A stretch of DNA of 64,000 bases from Bactericera cockerelli (Eukaryota > Arthropoda > Insecta > Hemiptera > Triozidae): assembly GCA_024516035.1 (NCBI GenBank), contig CM044959.1, positions 27,492,605 to 27,556,604 on the forward strand, in the 5' to 3' direction. Positions 13,201-25,900 of the stretch are shown piece after piece; position 1 is the stretch's first letter; every line of letters starts with the position of its first letter. The position numbers were made by a program, and so were the translations under genes. Below the pieces are notes generated by a model. The model was given only the letters and a program-made list of their open reading frames with translations, was not told the DNA's origin and made no database searches.

Positions 13201-16200
13201 CAATCTAATTATCCATCTACCTATGTATGTAACATTGTAACATGATATAATTTGCATTTTTTGTCCAATCGAGCTGAAATTTTCAGGGTATATGGATATA
13301 TGCTTGCTTATTAATTTATAATTATTAAATGTATTATCTAGTATAATGTCTCACTTCTTCTGTTTATACCTACCAACTGATTATGCTGAATTGACACCAT
13401 GTTTAGTATCTCGAAGTTAGGCAAATATATGGGTCAACATTTCTTAGAGCCATAGTAAGAGGCAATTTCGGAACATACAATAATACTCGGCACTTTCATT
13501 TCCCTCTTTATTTTACCAAGATCGAATTTCCATCTACCTACCATGTACTTAGGTACATATTATAATTCAAATTGTACTGTAAACAAAACCACTAAACAAA
13601 GTTGTCCGTTATTTAACGAGTTCATAACTAATTTTTCAATACAAGGTTAAAACACTAGTTGATTATTAATGAATTATTGTTAATGGATTTTAAGATTAAA
13701 TAGGTATGTTTTTTTCTTCATTATTACTGGTTGAAGTTCCACAAAAGAAGCACCAATTATCACACCAACCTCATTTTAAAACGATTGTGACCAGTTGATT
13801 GTATTTGGTTTTAAGGTCCTGATTTGAACTAGTCAGGACGGGGGGTTTTACCCTGCATTCGCTGGGAATCGTTCCAGCTACCTACATTTAACTCGCCCAG
13901 CCTGGGTAGATTCCAGACTGACGTGTTTAGAGGGGAAAAAAATATTAGAAAAGTCTGGAACAACTGGGAATCGAACTCGAAATGTCTGAACTACGGGCAG
14001 TAGTTACAACCATTACGCCACGGAGGCTGGCCACTGACAACTGACAGTCTAAATAAAGCATTTATTTTGATCAATGCTTTTGTATTATGAATCGTAAATT
14101 ACACAGATCTCATTCAAAATTTACAAAAAAAACACTGCTAATTATGGACACAATACTTCCTCGTGATTGTTTCACATTGTATACACCTGGCAATTTTGAT
14201 TTTTTTCGACTAAATCACTTGTATCTTCAAAACCGCATAACCGATTTTCTTCAAATTTGTTTTAATACAAATAATACATTAACATTAATAATAATTTTAA
14301 ATAAAAATAAAATCTACCTTACTAGACTTTTTTTTTTTTTTTTTAAGGTTGGCAACGTTGCGTTGGAAAGTAAGCATCAGTGTCTGTGATTTTAATCTTT
14401 ATTTTGTGTTTAAAAAATTGTTTTAAGTGTTTTTCTATGTCCAGTTAGTGTTAAATGTAATATTTGAACCGAAAACTTCAATCCGCTTTATAGTATACAT
14501 CTCTGCACAATTTGGTTGAGCCGTAAGTGCGAAATTTTATTTCAAACATTTGAGACAGCAAAATCCAAGATGGCTAAAGTTCCCTTGTAGAAAGAAGTTT
14601 CATTTCTCTGGAAATTAGAGTCTAATTAATTGTACTCATTATTGACTACAGCGCATGACACACGCATTTCTTATCAGTAAATCATCGTTATTTTGAATTT
14701 GTTATCAGCAGAACCGAGAGATAGCAGTTTTCTAATCAAGCTACCAGTGCTTTCCGATAGATAGTATCTCTCCAAGTTGAACCAGCACTACCAACTTTGC
14801 TCACACATAACCAAGTACTATTTATTTTACTGATAAGAGCTCCGAGTCATTGGTACCTACCTTCCTGATCTTCAAAGTTTTATCAAACTAGTGATAATAT
14901 CTACCGAGGTTGCATCACTGATAAGACTCAAAGTTCGTGATAGTTGGTTTCCAGTCCGGGAGATAGCTGAACGCTCTACATTTACATTGATGCCAGCTTT
15001 ATTAAGTTAGTGATTCTACCTATTTAATATCTATTTACGCGTCTCTCCCAACTGATTATACATAGATTGTATATACCTATCTATATCTATGTCTCATGAG
15101 TCTCACATTATCATAAACACGTGAGATATTCCCCGGAATCTGAGTGGTGCCTACCTGAGGCCGGGTACCAGACTACGAGACGAATAGGTATACGACCTGC
15201 ATACAGATAATTATTAATACACCGTTTATTTACTGTTAATCTACTTTGATACGATTAAGAATTGGGTCAGTAGGTACCTATTTAAGCTGAGAATATATTT
15301 AAAATGGGTGAAGGAAAAGTAACTTTGGAGGCGTTGTGGGATAAACTGGACACTATGATAACAACAAATACGCAAAATCACGGTGAAGTTAAAATAAAGC
15401 TGGATTCTATTCAATGTAATTTTGATTCAGTGAATGCAGTACTCGATGATCACACAAAAAAACTGGGTAGATTGGATTATAGTGATAGACGCAAAAATCT
15501 CGTCATTTTTGGAATACCTGAAGACCAAACGGATCTCGAAAGACTAGTAACAAATTTATTTTGTTCACAGTTAAAAATTGAGGGATTCACTCTGATGGAA
15601 CTAGATTTTTGCAGAAGATTAGGTAAAAACCGAACTATGCTAAACCTAGAGCCATTCTTGTGGGATTGACAACCCAAAGACGGAAAATTGAGATACTCAA
15701 GAAAACAATACTATTGAAAGGGACATCAATATATGTCAAGCAAGATCTTTCGGAGGAAGCCAGATTGGAACACAAGCAATTACGTGAAGAAAGGGACAGA
15801 TTGCGAAGACAGGGAAAGACAGCGGTGATTAGGAGTGGGCAGATAATCTGTGAGGAAAATTGTGCATCCAGTTCAGATTTAAATAATGCGGTAGGAATAG
15901 CAAGAACTTCAAGTAAACGTGCCTCATCAGAATCACCAGGGGACATTCGAGATACCCAAAAGTCGGCCCTGAAGAAATTAAATCGGAACTTTAGCGGGGA
16001 AGATGAGTTATTCGACACTACCATGATAGAGATGCAACAAGATCAGCAAGGGGATAATAATGATGATTTTTCTGATACTTCAAATGAGTTCAACACACCA
16101 CTTCAGTCACCACTACCAAACGCTGGGAGGAACCATATGATACATAATCTACGCCAGCCGAGTATTGTATCCTACTTAAATCCTCAGGAGGAAACCCATG

Positions 16201-19200
16201 CAAAAAACCAGTAACTGGGTGTCTCTCCATTCAGGACACCCTGAAAGTATTTTTCTGGAATATCAACGGATTAACAAAACTTTATTCCTTGTGTCCAGAA
16301 GAACTAAGAAGTATATTATCGGGGCACATACTTTTTTGAGTGAAACTTGGGCACTAGAAAAACCTTCTATCCCTAAATACCTAGATGAGTACAATATGGT
16401 GCACTCAGTGGCGGTGCGTGACAAGCAGCGAGGCCGAGGCAGTGGCGGATTAATAACTTTGATAAAGAAAGGTATTGAGTTTGAAGTGCTTAATATTTCT
16501 AATCTATGGATTTTTATTAAAATTAGGTTCAGTCAGAACATGACTCTTATAATCGGTAATGTTTATATTAAACCCACGTATCCGCTGGAACAAGCATTGG
16601 AATCTTTAGACTTGCTATTGAAAGAACTTGATACAAATAATATACCTATTGTTATTGGTGGTGATACTAATTCCAGGACAGCAGACGCTAACTATTTGGA
16701 TGAGAACTTGGCTGAGGAGTACGGATTGCTGTCGCAGAGGATATCGGTGGACGAGGTGTTGAACAAACGAGGGGAACAGTTATTGTCATGTATGGAGGAG
16801 CACGGTTTTTTGTTACTCAACGGTAGGACAAATGGTGATGTTCCAGGCCAATTTACTTATGTCAGTAGAGTTGGATCGAGTACAGTTGATTTGGTCTGGA
16901 CAAACCTTGACTCCTTTCCGTTGGTGTCAGAGCTCCAAGTTTCCAACACAGTGATTGTTTCTGATCACCTCCCTGTAATCGTCACCTTGAATATTCCACT
17001 CTATGTACAACCGAATAAAAACTCTAAGGCAAAAATAACCCGGTTTAAATGGTTGCCAGACAAAACAGAGGAGTTCAGTGATTATGTGAACAGGGCCCAC
17101 ATTTCATCACAAGTGGAGGATGTCTACACCGAGCTCGTCAAAACTATTCAGGACGCTGCTGCTCACTGCGGTATGATCCACGAATTCAGTATTCCTACAA
17201 AGATAAATATAAACAAACCTTGGTACAGTAAACAGTGCAGGGATTTAAAGAAAATGTCACGTAAGTTTTATAGAAAATGGAGACAACATAGAAAGCAAGA
17301 GAATCTGGAATCATTCTTGAAACTAAAAAAAGATTACAACCGTCTTTGCCTCGATCTTAAGAACGAGCACGAACAAAAGCTAATAGAAAAATTATCAAGT
17401 GTGAGAAACCCACAGGAATTCTGGGAAACAGTGAAAAAATTCAAACCACGCCCACAGAACAAAAGCAATATGATCCCTATTGAGGAATGGTCACAGTATC
17501 TTGAGGAAATGTTTAGATTATCAGAGCAAGATTCAGACGGAAGGCTAAACCACACGTTCACTGATGTCCTAAGGGAACAACTGGACTCAGAATTTTGTAT
17601 TGGTGAGCTGGAAAAGGGTATCAAACATATGAAAAGAAACAAAAGTCCTGGTCCAGACAACGTTCTGAATGAATATTTAAAAGTGTTGGGCCAAAATTGG
17701 AAAAATCATCTGCTGCGGTTCATAAATTTTATTTTTGATGGGGGTAATATCCCTGAAGCAATGTGTCAGTCATTTATGTCCATGCTTCACAAAAAAGGAG
17801 ATCTAACAGATTGTAATAACTATAGAAACATTGCACTAATGAATAACATCTTAAAATTAATCACTCACCTAGCATCACAGCGTATCCTGGTCTGGAGCGA
17901 AGTTAATGGAATCTTCTCTGAGGCGCAGGCTGGTTTCAGGCCGAATCGGGGTTGCATAGACAACATCTTCTCCCTTCATAGTATCATCTCATTAAATCTC
18001 ATTAATCAACGTAAACTCTACGCGGCATTTATTGACTACAAATCCGCCTTCCCCGGAGTGCAGCAGGATTTGCTATTTGCGAAAATGTTCACATTTGGAG
18101 TATCTGGCAAGATGATATCATTATTGAGAAGAATCTACGACAGAGCGACAACTCAGATCAAGGTGGAGAACAAAATAACAACCAAGCAGCAAATAACCAA
18201 GGGCGTTTTGCAGGGTGATTCTTGCTCGCCGGTAGCCTTTATTATCTTTATCAACGACCTGGAAGATTATTTTAGAGGAAAAGGTGTAGAGGGTGTACCT
18301 ATCACACATTCAAAGGACATTCTATTACTCCTTTATTGTGATGACCTCATTCTTTTGTCAAACAGTCAAGTGGATTTACAGAGAAAGCTTAATATTTTAG
18401 CCAGTTACTGTGATGAGAACAAAATGGTGGTAAACGAGGCTAAATCTAAAATTGTCGTGTTTAGACGAGGAGGAAGGTTAGCTCAATCAGATGTCTTTCA
18501 TTACAAAAACAGAACATTGGAGGTTACTAATGAATACGTGTACCTGGGCATCAAGTTTTCGTCACATGCTGTATTCCACAAAGCAGCTCTACAGGCAGTT
18601 TCTAGGGGAAAGATGTCAGTTTCCAGTGTGAAAAATATTTTAATTAACTCAAAGATGACGTCCAACAGAGAGAGCAGGATGAATCTACGATCCATAGTCT
18701 GTGCTACCCTCCTATATGGTGCTGAAGTCTGGGGCAGTAGGTACGGGGACGTGATTGAACCAGCACAAAGTCAATTCATAAAATCAGTATTCTGTCTACC
18801 GCGATCTACTCCTCACTACATGCTCAGATTGGAATTTGGCATCGTCAAGCTGGCATACCTTGTACTAAAACAAATGCTGGGATGGTGGCTCAAGTTACTT
18901 TCTATGTCTGAAGAACGGTTCCCAAAAATCTGCTTCAATCAGCTTGTACACACGGATCAGCTTGCAAGGAACCTAGAAAAATACAACTGGGCATCACTCC
19001 TGAGAGTGAAACTGGTGGAGCTGGGCTTTGGAGAGGTATGGGAGGCGCAATCACGTGAGCTGCTGAAGAACAAAATGGATGAAATTCTGTCTACCTACGA
19101 GATTCAGTTGATTGAGCAGGACTATGTCAGACTGGAACATTCGTCATACTGCACCTGGTACAAGGAGCTGAAGTCGAAACCTGAGGAAATAAAACCCATC

Positions 19201-19875
19201 ACTTCCAGCTATGTTTCAATTCCTGGGATAATTGCCAGGACTAGGATCATAGCTCAAATTCGGTTAAGTGGAAATTCAAAGGTCAACTTTTACATTAACA
19301 GAATAAGCTATTCTTGGAACAGTGATGAGGAATGTACCCTTTGTAATTTACATGAAACCGAAAATCTGTACCATTTCTTTTTTAAATGTCCCCATTTTAC
19401 AGGTCTTAGGAAACAATACTTGAGAAAATGGCTAGGTGATGACCAACTGTCTATAAAACGTCTTGTAGAGGATCCATCTCGTTTTGACATTAACAATGTG
19501 TTCTTTTATGTTCAGGGAGCTTTAAGGCTAAGAGCATTCCTTAGAAATGAATAGGTATATTTGCTGTGTACGTTAGCTACGTTAGCTTTCTGTTTATTCT
19601 GTTTACGAGTATACGAGTTTATGTTTAATTATACTGATAAGTATACTGATTAGAGATACTTTTTTGATGATTAAAAAAGTGTGTATCATACAAATTGTTA
19701 AGACGTTATATTAGTCATTTTGTTAAGAATTTGGTTTTTTTAGTTTTATTTATGTACTTATATGATATTTTTTTGCAGATAAGGCTTAATTTTGTTATTT
19801 GTTTTTCTTTTAATGTGTAAGTATTTACGTTGTCAACCCTTGTAATTATTTTATACAAATAAATACAAATATTTT

Positions 19876-19907
<32 letters not shown>

Positions 19908-22900
19908 GACTTTTAACCTGGAACTTGGAGTTCAAGACCTCATTAAAGGCTAACCATCAATTTGGTAATTTATTTAGTTTGGTTGTTAGGTGGTATTCTA
20001 ATGACAAGACTTTGTCCTCCACAGTTAAAATAATTTAGACAAATCTTATTACTATACTTACTATAGAGAAGGATAACGTACCCGAAAAGTACCCAAAAAA
20101 ATACCGGGTACATTTACAAAAGTACCCGCACCGGTTACATAATAAAATCAGGTACCCGTACCCATACCGGGTACAAAATTTTGCTAGGTACCTGTACCCG
20201 TACCGGGTACAACACTGGTGACGGTATAACACACTGGATCCGCATACCGTACTGGGTACCGATTTTATGAAATACTCGGTACTACACACTGGGACCGAGT
20301 ACCGTTTTTATTAAATACTTGGTATTACACGCCGGGGCCGGGTACCATACCGGGTACCGGTTCTATGAAATAATCGGTATTACAATAATACCCAAATACC
20401 CATCTCTAGAACTGGGTACAGCAGAGAGAGGTACTTCATTATTCCGATATTATCTATGAATAATATTCAGGCTGTCGGTGTCCTAATATTTTTCTTTTTG
20501 TCTCGTAGAACCAAGTCTTCTATTTGAAACTTCTTTGTCAAACAATTGGACGGTTTAGGGAAATGTACATTATTTAATTCAGGTTATAAAATAGGAGGTG
20601 GAGCTTCTAATCTATTGAAACACTTGAAACTAAAACACCCAACAAATTTTGTGAATCGAGATTCGTCTCCTGTAAACATTCTGAATGCAAAATTGTGAGA
20701 TTTAGTTAGTGTACGGTGCTTTTGTACTTGGTTCTTGAGTGATTACTCGAATCCACTATTCCATTTACATCCGCTCGCAGAATCTCAAAAACCAAGTACA
20801 AAAGAACCTCGGTAAATACTCAGTACTTTTATGTAATCGATTACTGAAGTACCGGTTCTATGAAATACTCGGTACTTTTCTGTTAATGAATCTAGCAGTG
20901 GGTTTCAAAATTTGAAAAGATCAACAAAATTGCTGAGCGCTATCTGGTGCCACTCAATAAGGATCACACTTGTTATCTCAAGATTTCTCCTCTCTTCAGA
21001 AAGTACTATAAAATTTTCTCTCAGCATCTTTCTAAAGTTTCTTTTTTGTTTGCGGGGCTTGATGGAAAAAGGGTGTAAGTCGATTTACGCCATTTTTGCA
21101 TCACTGATTGAGGAAAATCAATTAAATCAAAAAGTAGTGATATCCCCCAAAAACACTTCGTGTAAAAATAGTCGTCAAGTGTTGGAATAGTTAAAAAGAA
21201 CTGATATCAAAAACGTCAATTTTCTATGTGCTCAAGGAATTATTTTTCACGTAATTAGTCACACAACAAAATAATACTCTTGAAAGAACCATGTTGTATA
21301 GTTACAGAACCACGTCCTTGACTACTGCACACTGTTTGTTAGCAGATTACTACACATAAATTTCAGAACAAAACAGTGTGCAGTAGTCAAGCACGTGGTT
21401 CTGTAACTATACAACATGGTTCTTTCAAGAGTATTATTTTGTTGTGTGACTAATTACGTGAAAAATAATTCCTTGAACACATAGAAAATTGACGTTTTTG
21501 ATATCAGTTCTTTTTAACTATTCCAACACTTGACGACTATTTTTACACGAAGTGTTTTTGGGGGATTTATTTTTTATAGGATAGGAGATATAGCCTTCTA
21601 AAATAAAACGGGAAAGTTGCACAGAGCCGCCCCTGGTTATCTTGGAGCTGCGATTGTGGTATTTTTCGAAAGGCCTTATCATAGAAAAAAATATAAAAAT
21701 ATAACTAAAGTATTACACTGGACCAAACTTGAGTTATACTCTTTGAAAGGAATACTTATTATGGAGCCCAGAGCCGTCTATTATTATCCTAGAGTTGTAT
21801 TTCTGGTGTTTTTAGAAAGGTCTAGTCAAAGGGAATGAGATCACTTAATTTCAGATATTTGAAACAAGTAGAAAAGTATTTAAAGCCATCTAAAGGAATA
21901 TCTAAAATGAACCCTGGAGCCACGCCTATTTATCCCATGTTGATGACTGAAGGTTCTTTCTAAAGGTCTAATTACGCAGAAATATACTACGATGTAAATA
22001 AAATGTTAGAAAAATCAGCGACAGTGTGAGACATAAAAATAAAAAAACTGAAATAAGATTTATGAGAGTAACAAGAAATCTTCGCCTCACATAGAACTTA
22101 AAATATGGTTGGTTTCCGATCATCTTTGCTTCACCCAAGCTGCCAGCAGACTGAGTTATCAATTGCGGAATAATAACGTTTTATAACTTCATTCAGAGAT
22201 TTCTACATCAAGAGGTAAACTAGGTCTATATTATGAGAAGTGTATTAAGTATTGGCCAGTAAAGGAAAAATATTGATTAAAATAGATCAAAACAATGATA
22301 AATTATAATAAAATATTATGTACCTATTGAGCAGTCTCTGTGGTCGTCGACTGGTGTAGGTTAAACACAAAGTTTGCGAGGTGACCTGGGTTCGAATCCC
22401 GGCTGGGTATATTTTTTTTAACTCTGTACTTTGGATGTCCGGTTTTCTCGTGAGAAAAAAAACAGTAGTTGGTAGTTTGCGTCAACCTCCTATGACCGTT
22501 TAATTTCGAACGAAGTGAGTATGGTTTAACTCGATCAACATTGATTTGTCACAATCTAATTATCCATCTACCTATGTATGTAACATTGTAACATGATATA
22601 AGTTGCATTTTTTGTCCAATCGAGCTGAAATTTTCAGGGTATATTCCATGGATATATGCTTGCTTATTAATTTATAATTATTAAATGTATTATCTAGTAT
22701 GTATTATCTAGAGAATGGGTGAACAACCAATTTTCAATCATAAGATCAATAGATTTGAGAATTAGAGGTTCAAGAAAAAAAATCAGACATTTTTCTGAAT
22801 ATGTTTAATATATGTAGAAGATGATAATTGTGTTTTGTACCTAAAATTATCTAGTATAATGTCTCACTTCTTCTGTTTATACCTACCAACTGATTATGCT

Positions 22901-25900
22901 GAATTGACACCATGTTTAGTAACTCGAAGTTAGGCAAATATGGGTCAACATTTCTTAGAGCCATAGTAAGAGGCAATTTCGGAACATACAATAATACTCG
23001 GCACTTTCATTTCCCTCTTTATTTTACCAAGATCGAATTTCCATCTACCTACCATGTACTTAGGTACATATTATAATTCAAATTGTATTGTAAACAAAAC
23101 CACTAAACAAAGTTGTCCGTTATTTAACGAGTTCATAACTAATTTTTCAATACAAGGTTAAAACACTAGTTGATTATTAATGAATTATTGTTAATGGATT
23201 TTAAGATTAAATAGGTATGTTTTTTTCTTCATTATTACTGGTTGAAGTTCCACAAAAGAAGCACCAATTATCACACCAACCTCATTTTAAAACGATTGTG
23301 ACCAGTTGATTGTATTTGGTTTTATCGTCCTGATTTGAACTAGTCAGGACGGGGGGTTTTACCCTGCATTCGCTGGGAATCGTTCCAGCTACCTACATTT
23401 AACTCGCCCAGCCTGGGTAGATTCCAGACTGACGTGTTTAGAGGGGGAAAAAAATATTAGAAAAGTCTGGAACAACTGGGAATCGAACTCGAAATGTCTG
23501 AACTACGGGCAGTAGTTACAACCATTACGCCACGGAGGCTGGCCACTGACAACTGACAGTCTAAATAAAGCATTTATTTTGATCAATGCTGTTGTATTAT
23601 GAATCGTAAATTACATAGATCTCATTCAAAATTTACAAATATGTACCTACATTATAAATATAAATAAAAAAAAACACTGCTAATTATGGACACAATACTT
23701 CCTCGTGATTGTTTCACATTGTATACACCTGGCAATTTTGATTTTTTTCGACTAAATCACTTGTATCTTCAAAACCGCTTAACCGATTTTCTTCAAATTT
23801 GTTTTATAAGATAGAATACTATTTTTTCATTCTAGTTATTTTTGTTCACAAATTCATACTTAAATTAAAAAGGTGCAAGTCTTATTTTTAATAAATGTAT
23901 CTTTTTATTTCTTGATTGTGATGATAATGATAATAATAATAATACATTAACATTAAAAATAATTTTAAATAAAAAATAAAATCTAGCTTACTAGACTTTT
24001 AACCTGGAACTTGGAGTTCAAGACCTCATTAAAGGCTAACCATCAATTTGGTATTTATTTAGTTTGGTTGTTAGGTGGTATTCTAATGACAAGACTTTGT
24101 CCTCCACAGTTAAAATAATTTAGACAAATCTTATTACTATACTTACTATAGATAAGGATAACGTACCCAAAAAAATACCGGGTACATTTACAAAAGTACC
24201 CGCACCGGGTACATAATAAAATTAGGTACCCGTACCCATACCGGGTACAAAATTTTGCTAGGTACCTGTACCCGTACTGGGTACAACACTGGTGACGGTA
24301 TAACACACTGGATCCGCATACCGTACTGGGCACCGATTTTATGAAATACTCGGTATTACACACTGGGACCGAGTACCGACGTATCGTACGTAGTAGGCGG
24401 GTACCGTTTTTATTAAATACTTGGTATTACACGCCGGGGCCGGGTACCATACCGGGTACCGGTTCTATGAAATAATCGGTATTACAATAATACCGAAATA
24501 CCCATCTCTAGAACTGGGTACAGCAGAGAGAGGTACTTCATTATTTCGATATTATCTTTGAATAATATTCAGGCTGTCGGTGTCCTAATATTTTTCTTTT
24601 TGTCTCGTAGAACGAAGTCTTCTATTTGAAACTTCTTTGTCAAACAATTGGACGGTTTAGGGAAATGTACATTATTTAATTCAAGTTATAAAATAGGAGG
24701 TGGAGCTTCTAATCTATTGAAACACTTGAAACTAAAACACCCAACAAATTTTGTGAATCGATATTCGTCTCCTGTAAACATTCTGAATGCAAAATTGTGA
24801 GATTTAGTTAGTGTACGGTGCTTTTGAACTTAGTTCTTGAGTGATTACTCGAATCCACTATTCCATTTACATCCGCTCTCAGAATCTCAAAAACCAAGTA
24901 CAAAAGAACCTCGGTAAATACTAAGTACTTTTATGTAATCGATTACTGAAGTACCGGTTCTATGAAATACTCGGTATCACCCATCTCTAATTATTGCCAA
25001 CAATACTGAAACGGGGTACTTTTCTGTTAATGAATCTAGCAGTGGGTTTCAAAATTTGAAAAGATCGGAAGAGAATGCCGTTGGCATTAGCACCGCCCTT
25101 GATCAAGTTTTGTTTTGTTAATTTTAATTTCTATGTTTGTATATATTCTATGTTACTTGTAAATAAAACTTGATCAAATATGTTTTAATAATAAGGAATA
25201 CACCTGTTATCTCAAGATTTCTCCTCTCTCCAGCAAGTACCGTGAAATATTCTTTCAGCATCTTTTCAAAGTTTTTTTTATATCATTTATTTTTCTCCTT
25301 GAATTAAAAGATCAACATCCTTTAATTAAAAGTCTTTTTTCTTTTATCTGTTGATTGTTGACCAGTTTTTATTTCATCTATCATATGAAAATCAATTAAA
25401 TCAAAAAGTAGTGATATCCCCCAAAAAACACTTCGTGTAAAAATAGTCGTCAAGTGTTGGAATGATTAAAAAGAACTGATATCAAAAACGTCAATTTTCT
25501 ATGTTTAAAGGAAATATTTTTCACGTAATAAGTCTCTTGATAATTCAACCAAAATAATAGCCTCACAACAACAATACACCTTTGAGCAAACTTCGATTTG
25601 GTATTTTGAGAATTTAACCAAAAAATAGCCACACAACAAAACAATGCTCTTGTAAGAACAATCTTGCATAATTACAGAACCACGTCCTTGACTGCACACT
25701 GTTTTGTCCTGAAATTTATGTGAAGTACGTTGCTAACAAAACAGTGTGTAGTAGTCAAGGACGTGGTTATGTAATATTGCAAGATTGTTCTTACAAGAGC
25801 ATTGTTTTGTTGTGTGGCTATTTTTTGGTTAAATTCTCAAAATACCAAATCGAAGTTTGCTCAAAGGTGTATTGTTGTTGTGAGGCTATTATTTTGGTTG

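Larger units (their letters stand above)
14332..19903 (+). mobile_element. Full-length non-LTR retrotransposon (LINE)
   Basis: An 11-bp direct repeat ACTAGACTTTT flanks the element (14321-14331 and 19904-19914). The same site is unoccupied at about 23991-24001 in the duplicated unit. It has a 5' untranslated region of about 970 bp, an ORF1 (15304-16214) with a frameshift, an ORF2 (16198-19554), a 3' untranslated region and a simple-repeat tail (TAC)n at 19877-19903 in place of poly(A). Tails of this kind are known in I- and R1-like LINEs. No RNase H domain was seen. Confidence 0.85.
12180..21566 (+). repeat. Large tandem duplication, first unit (A-B-LINE-D-foldback)
   Basis: Block A (12180-12919), block B (12920-14331), block D (19904-21141) and a foldback (21142-21566) occur in the same order as at 21567-26030. 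The first unit alone carries a LINE at 14332-19903. The two units differ by small indels: the second has extra segments near 22640-22860, 23640-23670, 23815-23945, 24380-24400 and 25066-25200. This is a tandem duplication older than the LINE insertion. Confidence 0.7.

Noticed and set aside
21542..21566. Target-site duplication of the first foldback
   Set aside because: Only AT or GAT-like bases next to the palindrome match, which is too little in AT-rich DNA.
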